Below, one piece after another: positions 1-10,076 of a stretch of DNA of 64,000 nt. This stretch comes from Cheiracanthium punctorium. Its lineage: Eukaryota > Arthropoda > Arachnida > Araneae > Cheiracanthiidae. The position numbers were made by a program, and so were the translations under genes. The stretch is taken from assembly GCA_038373885.1 (NCBI GenBank), contig JAWZYV010010330.1, positions 1-64,000 of the forward strand, given 5' to 3'. Under the pieces are notes generated by a model. That model ran no database searches. It was not told the origin of the DNA and worked only from the letters and a program-made list of their open reading frames with translations. How positions within the stretch are numbered: position 1 is the stretch's first letter; the number at the start of each line of letters is the position of its first letter.

Positions 1-351
1 TGAATTTATTTCACAACTCTGAATATGAAAAAGATGCATTGGGTATTCGGATATAACATAAAATGATCGACAGCGAATACACACACAACTATGCCCGACT
101 ATTAAACGTGGGTCACGTGATAGAAATAGGATATGGGTCGTGGGGGAGAAGAGACAGAATACTCAAATAGACAAAAATAGTGCGAAAATTGAGCTATAGA
201 ATCTAGCGAATCGGAAGGATTGATTCGAATGGAGGAGATAACAAATTATTGTCTTGAATGAGTATTTTTGAGCGTAAAAGGATTTAAATCAGCCGATGAG
301 AAATTGATTCAATAAAGGAGTATTAGTTTTAATCAATAGATTTAAGCGTGT
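1..351. other. No gene recognised
   Basis: AT-rich DNA with stops in all frames. No TIR, tandem repeat or coding relic was recognised before the Tigger-like sequence starts near 352. Confidence 0.6.
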
Positions 352-634
352 AGGTCCCGATTGAAGTCCTATATTTATAACGTACTCAACAAAAGTACGT
401 ACTTCGGCTACAACGTACTTTTTATACCAAAGCCAAAAATAAAATATTGCTTAAGAATTTTATTTCCTTGTTCTCGGAAATCTCAGCACCTTCAAAAATA
501 CTCGTTGTCAGTTTTCAGATTCTCTAACGAGACGAATTTCACATGAATGAAGGGAGCGATCTTTTATCGTTTTCGCCTGCTAGGTAGGGCTCAGAACAAG
601 ACCTGTTTTTAATGTGTCATTCATCCATGTCAAT

Positions 635-1120
635 GCCCCTGAAAAACCTATCTATGATGATTCGGATGATAGTGAAGAAGAAATAGAAGAGCCCATACCA
701 AGCATAACCGACTTATTAAATGCTGCCAGCAGCGGATCCAGGGTAGGGGCTAGGGGGCTTCAGCCCCCCCCCCCCAAAAGAGATTGCTGAAGGGTAACAA
801 TCTGCTTTATTATATACTTTAAATAGCTAAAATGATCCTATTTTATTACTTAGCCCCTCCCGAAATCATGCACATTGGTTTAGACAAAAATTGATTTATA
901 GTACATTTTAATTGGGTGAAAAATTTTTTTTTAAAGTTTAGCCCCTCCCAAAATAAATTTCTGGATCCGCCACTGAATGCTGCAAAAACATAATCACAAT
1001 TTTTTTGAATGCCACAGTGATGATACAGAGACTCTACAAAAGTGTATTACGGGTATCCAAAACGGTATTTTTAAAGTAGTATCTGCCCATTTAAAACAAA
1101 AGAAAATGACAGATTATTGA
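635..1120 (+). pseudogene. Tigger/pogo transposase, C-terminal relic
   Basis: The acidic linker reads PEKPIYDDSDDSEEEIEEP. It is followed, after the nested MITE at 727-975, by a coding tail that ends in LKQKKMTDY and a stop at 1118-1120. Tigger (pogo, CENP-B-like DDE) transposases usually end with such an acidic segment, then a cysteine-containing helix, then a Lys/Gln-rich tail of the LTDFF type. Breaks seen: the MITE insertion, an in-frame TAA at 991-993, and one extra T in the run at 1000-1006 that shifts the frame. The minus-strand copy at 9041-9280 has six T's there and reads through. The catalytic and DNA-binding parts are absent. It cannot be functional; family assignment rests on the C-terminal pattern and the element ends. 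Confidence 0.7.
727..975 (-). mobile_element. hAT-type MITE, family B copy 1
   Basis: The termini are CAGCAGCGGATCCAG and, inverted, CAGTGGCGGATCCAG. A perfect 8-bp TSD, AATGCTGC, lies at 719-726 and 976-983. It is the reverse complement of the copy at 37515-37767 along its whole 0.25-kb length, with a C-run just inside the end. It interrupts the Tigger transposase relic. Confidence 0.92.
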
Positions 1121-1334
1121 TCTCAGTAAAATTGTAATAAAGAATTTTCTCCGTCTTTAACTTAAATTTTAAAAAATCAGACTTTATTAAAACGCATTTT
1201 ACAGTGAAATTGAGAGCCCACTCCCCTTCTTTGTGTCCTATTGAATCTTACCGTCGGTACTGCTTATAACGTACTTCGGTTATAACGTACTCCTTTTTTA
1301 GGTCCCGTGAGAGTACGTTATAACCTGTCTACTG

Positions 1335-2317
1335 TACTTCATGGATAGAATATCCTACATTTTTGCCGCTTGTGCCAATGAAAGACCGAGAGTCACCCAC
1401 TCTTAGGACACTTTCTTTGTGTTCAAGTTCATCCGATGATAATAATGAATGTTTACAATTTTATCAACAAATCCGTTGCGTAGTTGCATCCGTGTCGAAC
1501 ATTTGTGAGTTACTGGGATAGATTAGATACAGGAAAATGCGAGTCATCCGTCTCGTATAACAGTGACATTCAGAAAATGTCCTATTTAAGACACATTCAG
1601 AAAATAACTGTCGCATAATAAGCGAAATTCGCACATGAAACATTGAGTGGATAGGAACACAAGAGCTTTTAAAAATACGTTTATTTTACAGGGTCTATCC
1701 AGGAATTTTTTCCAGGCTCCCATTTTTGTGAAAATATCTAATTTTTGTGAATTTCAACTCGTAAAGAATAAGATATATCGTCATAAAAGAATGGATAAAA
1801 CACATTAAAATGGGTAAAATGCCAATGATGGGCCGTTTCAATCGATTGTATTTTTGTTTAAAAATATAATCCATTGAAACGGGTTGATTGTTGGTTTAAA
1901 ACGTCCATTCTTTTATTACCAAACGATGATCCTCATTATTAATAAACTTGAAAACTGAAGGAAGCTTGACACAGTTGTTTACGTATGAATCGTTGATAAC
2001 ATAGGACACTCAATTAATACTGTTGCACTATGCACTTTTTACTTTAGAAGTGAATACTGGAATCATACATTTCTGCCATTCAATATTAAATGAAACCGCA
2101 CGCAGTCCAAATAGTGTTTAGTGTTCCTTCTATTCTGCAAATATTCTCTAAACTCCGACTCTCGTTACTTTTCCTAGGATACACAAGCACTTCTTTCCTA
2201 CAGTAAGGGCACTTTTTTATAGATCAAGGAAATCTATTATAAAAACCAAGTTCGATCCATGTCATATGGAACTAGTCGTTGCAATTAAGTTTGCAGTAGT
2301 CATAATCAGTATATCAT
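1335..2317. repeat. Unclassified repeat-like DNA, no gene
   Basis: No coding sequence was recognised. About 1690-1960 resembles 41780-41960: both have a phrase of the type CCAGGAATTTTTTCC, an AT-rich middle and then GGGCCGTTTCAATCGA, so this is a dispersed repeat with undefined ends. The remainder shows nothing. Confidence 0.45.
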
Positions 2318-2321
2318 TTAA

Positions 2322-2381
2322 CCCTTTAACGCGCAGTGTTCCCCTTTTTTCAGCATTGGGAAAGGGTTGCGCCTCAAAGGG
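2322..2381 (+). mobile_element. 60-bp internal-deletion derivative of TTAA foldback family L
   Basis: It begins CCCTTTAACGCGCAGTGTTC and ends TTGCGCCTCAAAGGG, the exact termini of the 0.4-0.7 kb L elements at 35040, 36171 and 43830. It is flanked by TTAA at 2318-2321 and 2382-2385. The palindromic interior is gone. It directly abuts the next element, which shares the TTAA at 2382. Confidence 0.85.
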
Positions 2382-2385
2382 TTAA

Positions 2386-3632
2386 GGGGACAGCCTACTT
2401 TTAAAATGCCCAAAAAATCGATTTTGCGATTTTTATCTCATTAAATAGCTTACTTTATTCTAAAAAGATTGATACCAACCATTTTTCTGTATGACATTTA
2501 TTTGTTGAGATAAAAAGGAAAATGTAAACGCAAGTTGGGCAGCATGCTGTAGCAACTGCAACTAAGGTTGACACTCAAAGCATAAAAGAGGGAGAATAGA
2601 AATGTACAGAATTTAATTTAGAAACTCGAAGAGCCAGAAAAATGCTCATCAGTTCTCAGTTTGAGGCAATAAAAGAAAACGAAGGCATTGTGCATGAAAG
2701 CGGAAAATTTTAAATCGAAATTTCATAGAGTGAAATAAAATCAAATTTTTATGTTGCAAAGTAAAAATAAATATATATATGGATATAATTATTAAAATAA
2801 CTTCAAAACATGTACTTTACCAATATTAATGCCTTTATATCCTAAAAATGTATCTTTTGTTAAGGTATGTACATATATTTTCATATTTACAATTGTCGAG
2901 CTTTTCTTTAGACTGATGTTTCTTAAGCCATATTAAAACATATTTTGGGTTAATCATATTAAGTACTCCGTAAAATTATCCTTAAATAGTAAATGTTTCA
3001 TTAGAAAATGTTTTTAACTTTTAAAAATTAAAATTTATGTTCCAAAACAACAATTTGAACTTTAATTGGCGTTTTCTCAAAACACTATTTTTCAAGTTTG
3101 CGCGCATGATATTTTAAAAACTATTTAAGATATCAACTTGAAATTTTTCTCAGGCATTTATTCTAATATAATGAACAAAATGAACTAAAATGAAATGGCT
3201 GTGTTTCATAGAAAAAAAGTTATGATTGTAAAACTATCAAAATTTTTATGGTAATTTAAATTTTCAGATTAAATGATTTTTTAAAATTTAAATTATGAAA
3301 ATAATTAAACCATTTTAGTTTAGATTGTTAATTTGAATGTCTGTAATTTAGAAAAAAATTATGAGGTTCAAAGGAATTCTAATTGAGATATCTTGCGCGC
3401 AGTGGGAAAGTACCCTTGAATTTTTTTTTCCAATATTGTGTGATAAAATAATATTTTTAAAATTATCACCTTTATAATAAACTAAAAAAATATTTTTAAT
3501 CAATAGAGTAATGTCATAGTAGTTAACTGAAAAAAAAGTTATGTTTCTGCATGCATTCATTATTTCTTTAAAAATTATGAAAGTTGATCTAAAATTTATA
3601 CATTTTCCCATTCTTAAAAGTAGGCTGTCCCC
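2386..3632 (+). mobile_element. 1.25-kb TTAA element with TIRs (Kolobok- or piggyBac-like)
   Basis: The TIR is GGGGACAGCCTACTTTTAA at 2386-2404, with its inverse ending at 3632. TTAA flanks both sides (2382-2385 and 3633-3636). The AT-rich interior lacks an intact reading frame. A decayed transposase tail at 2534-2713 close to the left end suggests a Kolobok-type parent. Orientation is taken from that relic. Confidence 0.85.
2534..2713 (+). pseudogene. Decayed C-terminus of a TTAA-element transposase
   Basis: An almost open frame of about 60 codons with one internal stop. It ends with an Arg-rich segment (ETRRARKMLISSQFEA) and then KENEGIVHESGKF and a stop. The Mutator-like/Kolobok transposase family seen in invertebrates typically ends with a basic stretch and a short acidic, Gly-Phe tail. 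The fragment at 40651-41031 ends in a similar way. Assignment is by this tail pattern and by the TTAA setting only; the catalytic region is absent. It is adjacent to the left TIR, as expected for an internally deleted element that kept its 3' coding end. Confidence 0.4.
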
Positions 3633-3719
3633 TTAAAAACTGCTTTGAAATAAACGTCCAACACCTCGGTAGGAAGCAAGTGTATTATCAACGTATTGTT
3701 CACACTAAGATTCACCCTA

Positions 3720-4036
3720 TAATCCATATCCAGTACTGACATGTTCTACCATGCACATGCAGGGGGTGTGGACAGCAATAGAATATAATAGAAGGGTTAA
3801 CCAAGGCTAAAAATCAAACATATTACTCCATTTTTAATATTTATAAAAATAATAAAAACAAGGTTTTCATATATGATTTGGATAACCATGCATTATTGCA
3901 TACCAAGAGTATGAGATACAGGAAATTACTGAAACAATGCTTTTAATTTTATAATAAAAAATATTTCACTTTTCTTTCACCGTACTTTCTGTAACTTGGA
4001 GCTTGGAGTACATTTATGAAAAATATATTGACTGAT
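3720..4036 (+). repeat. Dispersed repeat Z, copy 1
   Basis: About 320 bp nearly identical to 11352-11670, from TAATCCATATCCAGTACTGA to TATTGACTGAT. In both copies a family A MITE follows at exactly the same base. No coding capacity. Confidence 0.85.
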
Positions 4037-4212
4037 CAGGGGCGTAGACAGAATTCTTTCATGGGGGGGGGGGGGGGTTACGACTACTACAACTCGTATA
4101 TATGTATACGTGTGTGTGATAATGTAGTGAAGAATATACATTTTGTATGGCAAAAAATTTCTCATGGGGGGGTTATGACCCCCCTAACCCCCCCCCCTTG
4201 GCTACGCCCCTG
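4037..4212 (+). mobile_element. hAT-type MITE, family A
   Basis: The ends are CAGGGGCGTAGACAG and CTTGGCTACGCCCCTG. A G15 run lies about 28 bp inside the left end and a G/C-rich run lies near the right end. Flanks TGACTGAT and TTCCTGAT match at 6 of 8 positions, a degraded TSD. Interior landmark: a TATGTATACGTGTGTGTGAT stretch shared by all A copies. Confidence 0.85.
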
Positions 4213-4565
4213 TTCCTGATATTTTTTTGTTTATAAATTGTCTTACTATTTTTTCTATTTTATTATTTGAAATATTTTTTTTTATTCAGGTTTTTTCTAT
4301 TATTAATTAATTTAATATTTGACGAAGAATATTTCTCAAGTTCTACTTTGCTGTTTTGTATTTCACTTTTTTTAGTTTTACAGCTTTAAAGACTTTTTTC
4401 TACACATTCAAATTTTTCTTAGATTTTTCTTAAATTTCTCTTAAATTTTTCTTTGTTTTTTATTGTACTTCGATTTACTTTCGATTGTACTTACATTTTA
4501 TACTTAGCTTACCTGATAACTTTTTGTTAAAATACTAGATTCTTTTGCTATAGGATTAACCTTAG
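4213..4565. other. T-rich intergenic DNA, nothing recognised
   Basis: Low-complexity T-rich sequence with reiterated TTTCTTAAATTT-like phrases at about 4410-4470. No gene or element ends. Confidence 0.6.
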
Positions 4566-5716
4566 CAGGGTTCCCGCTAGAGTGCGAGACCGCGAGAATC
4601 TCGCATAAATTTCTTAAATCTTGCGCAAAAAATATTGCAGCGCGAGGTATTCTCGCTCAGCAAAATATTCGCCACCTGCGCGAGATTCTCGCACGCTGTT
4701 TGAAAGTTTAAAAACGCCAGTTTCAAATACAGAAACTTGTTTTTACTCTACTACTGTCGGATAACGAGCGTGCCGCGGCCGCAATGAAGCGCCCCCTCCC
4801 CCTTCCTCTCTTTTGAGTTTCTGTTCAGAGATAACACGGTTAAATCATCCGAATGCAGAGGGAGAATATTAATTAATGCTATCGGCGCGGAGCTGACGTG
4901 TTGATTTTTCTCCCCCTGATTGCCACCTGCAAAATGTTTTGTTTTTGTATGTGTGTCCATCGTATATGAGTTTTGAGAGCATTTCATCTGTTTGTTTTTT
5001 TATATACCACCACTATTCATGGAATCATTGATAACCTCTGGCAGTTTGAAATTTGGACCCCCCCCCCCTTCCGTTCTAAGTTTAGTTGTCGTTCACAGTA
5101 AGAGTTAATCTTTTAAGAAGACCCCCCCCCCAAAAAAAAAAAGAAAATAAAGAAGAAGCTGAAATTTTCCGGTTAAATGCCGGATAATCTAGCTTATATT
5201 GTAGTAAGAATTTGAACTTAACTATATCTGTTTTAACTTACACATATTTGTATCTTACCAACTTTGTAGTATAATATAATTTAATATTTATATAAATATA
5301 TTATATAAATATTAAGTTATTTTATATAATTTTATTATACTAGATAAAATATTATAGTTAATAATTCTTTTGCTTAGTTAAACTGGATGTGATTCTTTGA
5401 ATAAATTTGAATATTCATTAACTTTGAATATCCATTAACAATTCAAGTGCAAATTTCAGTGCACTTTCAAGTGCAAATTTAAGCAATCTTATTAGAATAG
5501 CTGATGGAAATATCAATTTAGAAAGTTTTCCATAGGATCAAGCTGTAAAATTTTTTAATGAACGGAAAAAGCGGCATTATTGAAATTGTACTATAAATAA
5601 ATAAAATGATGTTAAACATTTTTTATGTTCTCACTTAACTTTCAGAAATCTCACTCAAAATTTTTGGATGGGTGAGAAATCTCCCCCAATTTTTTTTTTT
5701 TCTAATGGGAACCCTG
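4566..5716 (+). mobile_element. 1.15-kb non-autonomous hAT element, family U
   Basis: TIR CAGGGTTCCC(G/A)(C/T)TAGA at both ends, with a perfect 8-bp TSD AACCTTAG at 4558-4565 and 5717-5724. A relic of a hAT transposase C-terminus lies near the right end (5488-5583), which fixes the orientation. The left part contains clustered GCGAGA/TCTCGC motifs (4580-4690). Confidence 0.9.
5488..5583 (+). pseudogene. hAT transposase C-terminal relic
   Basis: The frame reads LIRIADGNINLESFP, a stop at 5533-5535, then DQAVKFFNERKKRHY and a stop at 5581-5583. Animal hAT transposases of the ZNF862-like type commonly end with a segment of the form LxRI...GPxLxxF...AVxxWxxxKxRR, and this matches in order and spacing. 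It lies 133 bp from the right TIR of a hAT-type element, which agrees. Only the extreme C-terminus is left and it is interrupted, so it is non-functional. Confidence 0.65.
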
Positions 5717-5724
5717 AACCTTAG

Positions 5725-6395
5725 TTTTCTACACTTTCTCTATTTTTCAATTGGTAAATATGACAAGTCTAAAAATCCATATAAAGTATACCCAGACACA
5801 CTTCGCAGATATTAACGGACCTCAGATATTTTCACATAGTATATTTTATCGCATACCTAAATGTCAAAACTCTAAATACATATCGAACTTTAATACATAC
5901 ATTTTCCCAAACACACATACGTACAGAAAAACACTTAAAATACTGGGGTTAAACGGTTAAAATCTTTGGGGAAAAACACTCATAAAATGTTAACTTATAA
6001 CAGGATGAGATCGTTTCGACTGATGAATTTTTCAGTCTTCATCCCTCAAAGCCCATCGTCTCACAGAACAGAGGGAACTGAAAAGATAAACAAACAAGAA
6101 AGTTGCCACTAGGAAAAAAAGAAAAGGCGGCAAAACCACGGAGATTAAAGGAAGGTGGGGGGAAGGGGATTGGATAAAAAGAAAAGTAAATAAGGAGAAA
6201 CAAAGATACATAAATAAATAGTAATAATAATAAAAAGAACACAGGAACACAAAAGAAAAACAAAAGAAAACAGAACAAACAAAAGAACAAAGAGCAAAAA
6301 TAACAAAAACACAAATAATAGGCTAATTAATTTTTTTTAGATGCAAAATCATCACGGGCGGTATCTCTCTAAAAACGTCTTTCTGCCTATTTGTA
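5725..6395. other. No gene; purine-rich low-complexity tract
   Basis: About 6075-6320 is a strongly A/G-biased tract (AAAGAAAAACAAAAG-type). It yields Phe/Leu-rich open frames on the minus strand that are composition artefacts. About 5930-5975 resembles part of the foldback at 38524-38560 (AAAAACACT...ACTGGxGTTAAACG). Confidence 0.6.
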
Positions 6396-6417
6396 TGGTT
6401 TGTGACGCGGCTAAATT

Positions 6418-6513
6418 ACGAGGCGTTTGTTTACATTTCGTTTGGCCGTTTCAGTGCCGAAGAAAAGGAACATATTTTTGACATTGAAACGACCAAACGA
6501 ATGTAACACTTCG
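6418..6513. repeat. Imperfect inverted repeat, possible MITE
   Basis: The arm near 6432-6456, with core CGTTTGGCCGTTTCAGTG, is complementary to the arm at about 6481-6505, with core CATTGAAACGACCAAACG. The spacer is about 24 bp. No clear TSD was seen. Confidence 0.6.
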
Positions 6514-7307
6514 CGAATGAGCTGTAACAGTATGCAAAATAGTTTGATATGCTTGACCTCTTATTATTGAACCCCCTATGGCGTCAATAAGCCAAGCCCC
6601 CTTACTTCACTTCACTTCTGTCGCAAGGAGCGCGCTGCTTAATACTAGCGCTGGTAGAGTAGTCTTTTCCAACATTTTGGCCCTGTGTGAGACTCTTCTA
6701 AGCCCCCAATACCTCTATCGATTACGAGAAATGATATCGATTACAATGACTGGTACTCATTCCTTAAAAGATGAGGGTACATTAAGTTAAAAACGCAGCC
6801 CTCTCGACCTAAACGAAATCAAATGCTAAAAGAATTCAAGAACAACACCCCCGCCACAACTTTTGTCAAAAATGTGGTATAGTAAAAAAAAAAAATAAGG
6901 TATGGTAAAAAATATTTGTCATCTCTCTTTTTTGTTGGATTTTTGATACTATTTTAGATAGCTTTAGACTACTTTAGATAGCTTTAAAATGAGGTCTGAA
7001 TTGCAAGTGAGTTTTAATGACTGATTCATATGGACGCATCATCCAGAATTATGAATCAAAGATTCAAGTACGCTGTCATTACTTTATCATGGAAGAAATT
7101 TCAAACTTATTTAGAATGTCTGGCTATAATTAAGACATTTTTATAAATAGTGGATGCATGTAGGCTTACTTTCATATTTTATGCTGACTGGAAACTTAAT
7201 AATTGCGATTTTTTGTTTACTTATAATATTGACTGCACATTTCATCAAAATGGATAAATACGTATAAGTATATATACTTTTAGAAAGTGATCGTATCAAC
7301 CTTTCAA
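6514..7307. other. No gene recognised
   Basis: Unique-looking AT-rich sequence with TTAGAT(A)GCTTTA repeated a few times near 6950-6990. No element ends were found. Confidence 0.55.
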
Positions 7308-7440
7308 GTATATTAGGCAAGTTGGAGTGTATAGGCTGATTATTTTACCAACTATGCGAAAAATGCTATGCCCCAGCTCTGGAATTTTTCGCATAGTTGG
7401 TAAAATAATCAGCCTATACACTCCAACTTGTCTAATATAC
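7308..7440. repeat. Long near-perfect hairpin (57-bp arms)
   Basis: Arms at 7308-7364 and 7384-7440 are reverse complements with one mismatch (G/A at the tenth base), separated by a 19-nt loop. The 12-mer TACGTATAAGTA occurs at 7259-7270 and 7438-7449, so a duplicated flank is possible. If transcribed it would form a perfect dsRNA stem of siRNA/miRNA-precursor size. No promoter was recognised. Confidence 0.85.
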
Positions 7441-7449
7441 GTATAAGTA

Positions 7450-7926
7450 ATTAAATCATGAATATTTCATGTTTTTTCTTAAATAAATTAATATTTATAA
7501 ATAAAATTTTCGTCCGTTATGAAAAATGCTTCTGTCACCGTAAGGTATGCTATGCGAACGTCCATGAAGGATCTTCTGGAGCGATTTTGCTCCTACAACG
7601 CTGGTTCTCAGCGGAGCATTCAAAGATCCATGTTCAGAAACACCCTGGTCACAAGCCTCTCTTTTTCCTAGTGTGAATGAACAGGTTAAACCCCGGTTTC
7701 CGATTCAATAGGAAACCCATATCTGATAGACTAAAACGAGAGGGGGGATAAGCAGGCTTCACTCTAATTATCCCGTCCCCAATTGAAACTAATGAATTCA
7801 CTCTTCCGCACATTGGGGCCGCTTCATTAGATTAAAATTTTATTTGCGCACCATGTCCCGAGTTCTGCATCCTTTCTAACAAAATTCAATGTCATTTCAA
7901 AAGCAAATGAAACTCCCATCCACCAT
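7450..7926. promoter_or_regulatory. Non-repetitive block with homeodomain-like sites (speculative)
   Basis: About 7660-7890 has no repeat match elsewhere in the window. It packs CTAATTATC, CCAATTGAAAC, CTAATGAAT and TTAGATTAAAA within 100 bp, beside GC-rich words. Clustered TAAT-core sites are typical of animal enhancers, but they also occur by chance in AT-rich DNA. No coding family was recognised in any frame. Confidence 0.2.
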
Positions 7927-8099
7927 ACCTATAACATGGACGCAGTTCCGCGAAGCAATCAATATGTAAATACAAATATTTTTCGTTGTCATGTCAGATT
8001 ATATATACATTCAATCTGATTCAATCAGATTCAATCTGAATTTTCGTCACTTCAAATGCACCGATGAGTTAATAGGGTCACTAATATATATATATACTA

Positions 8100-8176
8100 C
8101 AGTGGCGCAAACAAGGGATGGGTCGAAGGGATCCGGACCCCCCCCCCCCCAGCCAAAAATCCTGTGTGCGCTCCTG
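8100..8176. mobile_element. 77-bp hAT-type MITE, family B'
   Basis: The ends are CAGTGGCGCAAAC and GTGTGCGCTCCTG. Flanks ATATACTA and ATGTACTA match at 7 of 8 positions. It contains a C12 run. Absence of the segment from copy 2 of the host repeat supports insertion. Confidence 0.75.
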
Positions 8177-8288
8177 ATGTACTAATATGGAAATATGTAA
8201 CTAATTGTTGTTGCTAATATTAATTTTCAATAAAATAGTATTCATGTTACTAAAAATAGGGAAACAAAATCTAACTCCTTAATTTTGA

Positions 8289-8455
8289 GAGACTCGCGAG
8301 ACGAGACAGAGATTTACCACTGCGAGACGAGACAGCCCTGTTTCTCGTCTCGCGGCAATCCCTAGACGATATTTCGATGTGAATGTGCGAGACGGTACGA
8401 GACCTGGGCTATTTCTGGTCTCGCAGGGTCTCGCGTTCTTCTCTAGTTATTTTAC
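8289..8455. repeat. Degraded family I (CGAGAC-box) sequence
   Basis: Contains the GCGAGACGAGACAG boxes typical of the I MITEs (see 13859-14033), but the TAGGGATGG termini are lost. Confidence 0.6.
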
Positions 8456-8837
8456 AGAATTTTAATGATCCTATACCTTTTAAACACCCATTTCTTTTGA
8501 GTGTTTTTTGTTAACGTATTTGATAAAGATGTGCGATAAATTGTAATATTCTTCTTGTGTCATTATGAAATTTCTGCTATCTTGACATAGAAAGTTAATT
8601 TTAGGTACGCTTTAACGTACATACAGTCGAACCTCGATTTAACGAATTTTTTTTTTTCTGTCCTGACAAAAAGGGTGCTAAAATGCTCTGATTGAACTAA
8701 TTTTTAGATTTGATTGCACGAACCACCATTGCTGAAATAAAATTCGCACATAAAACTAAAACGTGCATTTTTCGACCACAAAATGAATATCGACCAAGAG
8801 CTTTGGAAAGTCAAAACAAAGCCACAAAAACAAAGCA

Positions 8838-9698
8838 CAGTAGACACCGGTTATAGCGTACTCTCACGGGACCTAAAAAAGGAGTACGTTATAGCCGAAG
8901 TACGTTATAAGCAGTACCGCCAGTAAGATTCAATACGACACAAAAAAAGAAGTGGGCTCGTCCTTTCATTGTAATAGGTGTTTTAACAGGTCTGATTTTT
9001 TAAAAATTTAAATTAAACAGAGAAAATTCTTTATGACTTACTATTTTTGCTGAGATAAATAATCTGTCGTTTTCTTTTGTTTTAAATGGGTAGATGCTAC
9101 TTTAAAAATACCGTTTTGGATATCCATAATAGACTTTGTAGAGTCTCTGCATCATCCATTCGGCATTCAAAAAATCGTGTTAATGTTTTTGCAGCATGGA
9201 ATGCGTCGGTTACGCTTGGTATAAGCTCCTCTGTTTCATCTTCACTCTCATCCGAATCATTATAGATAGGGCTTTTCAGGAGGCATTTATACTGGGTTGG
9301 TGAATGACAAATAAGAAACAGGGTCTTGTTCTTAGCCCTACCTAGCAGGCGGAAAAGACAAAAGATTCATGCGTCATTCATGCACAATTCATCTCGCTAG
9401 AGAATCTGAAAACGGAAAACGAGTGTTTTTGAAGATACTGAAATTTACGAGAACGAGGAAATAAAAATCTTAAGAAGAGAAACATTTTATTTTTAGCTTT
9501 GGTATAAAAAGTACGTTATAGCCGAAGTGCGTACTTTTGTTAAGTACGTTTTAACCGAAGTTCAATAACATTATAAATATAGGATTTCCATCGGGACCTG
9601 GCTTCCAGGTACGTTATAACCAATAGTACGTTATATTCCAGGTACGTTATAACCGATGGTACGTTATATCCCAGGTCCGTTATAACCGGTGCGCACTG
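8838..9698 (-). mobile_element. pogo/Tigger element, family F copy 2
   Basis: The termini are CAGTAGACACCGGTTATA and, inverted, CAGTGCGCACCGGTTATA, giving imperfect TIRs with a CA dinucleotide on both flanks. It is inserted in E copy 1; comparison with E copies 2 and 3 gives the empty site. Orientation follows the transposase relic (9041-9280). The subterminal array at 9596-9690 repeats (G)TACGTTATA about every 25 bp. Confidence 0.85.
9041..9280 (-). pseudogene. Tigger transposase C-terminal relic
   Basis: On the minus strand the acidic stretch DSDESEDETEELIPSVTDA is followed by KTLTRFFECRMDDAETLQS. A frameshift follows, and the tail resumes as TDYLSQQK with a stop at 9041-9043. It is homologous to 635-1120 and keeps the frame where that copy has an extra T. 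A second stop-containing frame break lies near 9265. The DDE catalytic region is missing, so this is a deletion derivative. Confidence 0.65.
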
Positions 9699-9756
9699 CA
9701 TTATCAAGGATTTCTTTCCAAAGAGCCAATAAGTATGTATGTATTATGTATTAAGT

Positions 9757-10076
9757 CAGCGTTTCTCCACCTGTGGGGCGCGACCCCCAAAGGGGGCGCA
9801 TTGCGTTTGCAGGGGAGGCGCGCGGAAAAATCCAAGAGCAAGAAGTGATGCATGTTTAAAAAAAAATCATCTTATTGACTCTCATTTTGACTCAAAAATA
9901 GATCCATTTTCGCAGAAAATGTTCATTCAAACTTTACTGATAACAATATTTTGTAGAAAATTCGACTCCATGTTCATTGTTAAATGAGCTGTATGCTGAA
10001 AAATATGAGAGGTGGGCGCCCTCGTCAGTTAGCCTTTGTTGGGGGTGCGCGACGTTAAAAAGGTTGAGAACCGCTG
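9757..10076 (+). mobile_element. 320-bp hAT MITE, family G
   Basis: The ends are CAGCGTTTCTCCACCTG and GGTTGAGAACCGCTG, a widespread hAT terminus of the CAGNGNTTCTCAACC type. Flanks TATTAAGT and TATTCAGT match at 7 of 8 positions. It is nested in E copy 1. Confidence 0.9.

Larger units (their letters stand above)
352..1334 (+). mobile_element. 5'-truncated pogo/Tigger element, family F copy 1
   Basis: Near-homologous in inverted orientation to 8838-9698. The right end is intact: it carries ACGTTATAACC boxes and terminates in TGTCTACTG followed by TA, as expected for a pogo/Tigger element that targets TA. The left terminus seen in copy 2 is missing, so the copy starts abruptly at the GGTCCCGAT motif near 352. 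It holds a decayed transposase C-terminus and a nested MITE at 727-975. Confidence 0.75.
7927..8455 (+). repeat. Dispersed repeat BB, copy 1
   Basis: Matches 15186-16046 once the separate insertions are removed: GACGCAGTTCCGC, a CATGTCAGATT segment, GAGTTAATAGGGT, then AACTAATTGTT and TTTTCAATAAAATAGTATTC. Here it is interrupted by the small MITE at 8100-8176. In copy 2 the E element at 15322 sits within about 15 bp of the same place. Confidence 0.8.

Noticed and set aside
300..352. H-type MITE end (ATTTAAGCGTGTA) at the left border of F copy 1
   Set aside because: Only about 12 bp match and no partner end or H interior is present; probably chance.
6032..6314. Phe/Leu-rich membrane-like proteins on the minus strand
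   Set aside because: They are translations of an A-rich low-complexity tract; hydrophobicity comes from TTT/CTT codons only.
7458..7676. 72-codon plus-strand frame as a host exon
   Set aside because: No domain, no convincing splice sites, and an equally open alternative frame; insufficient support.
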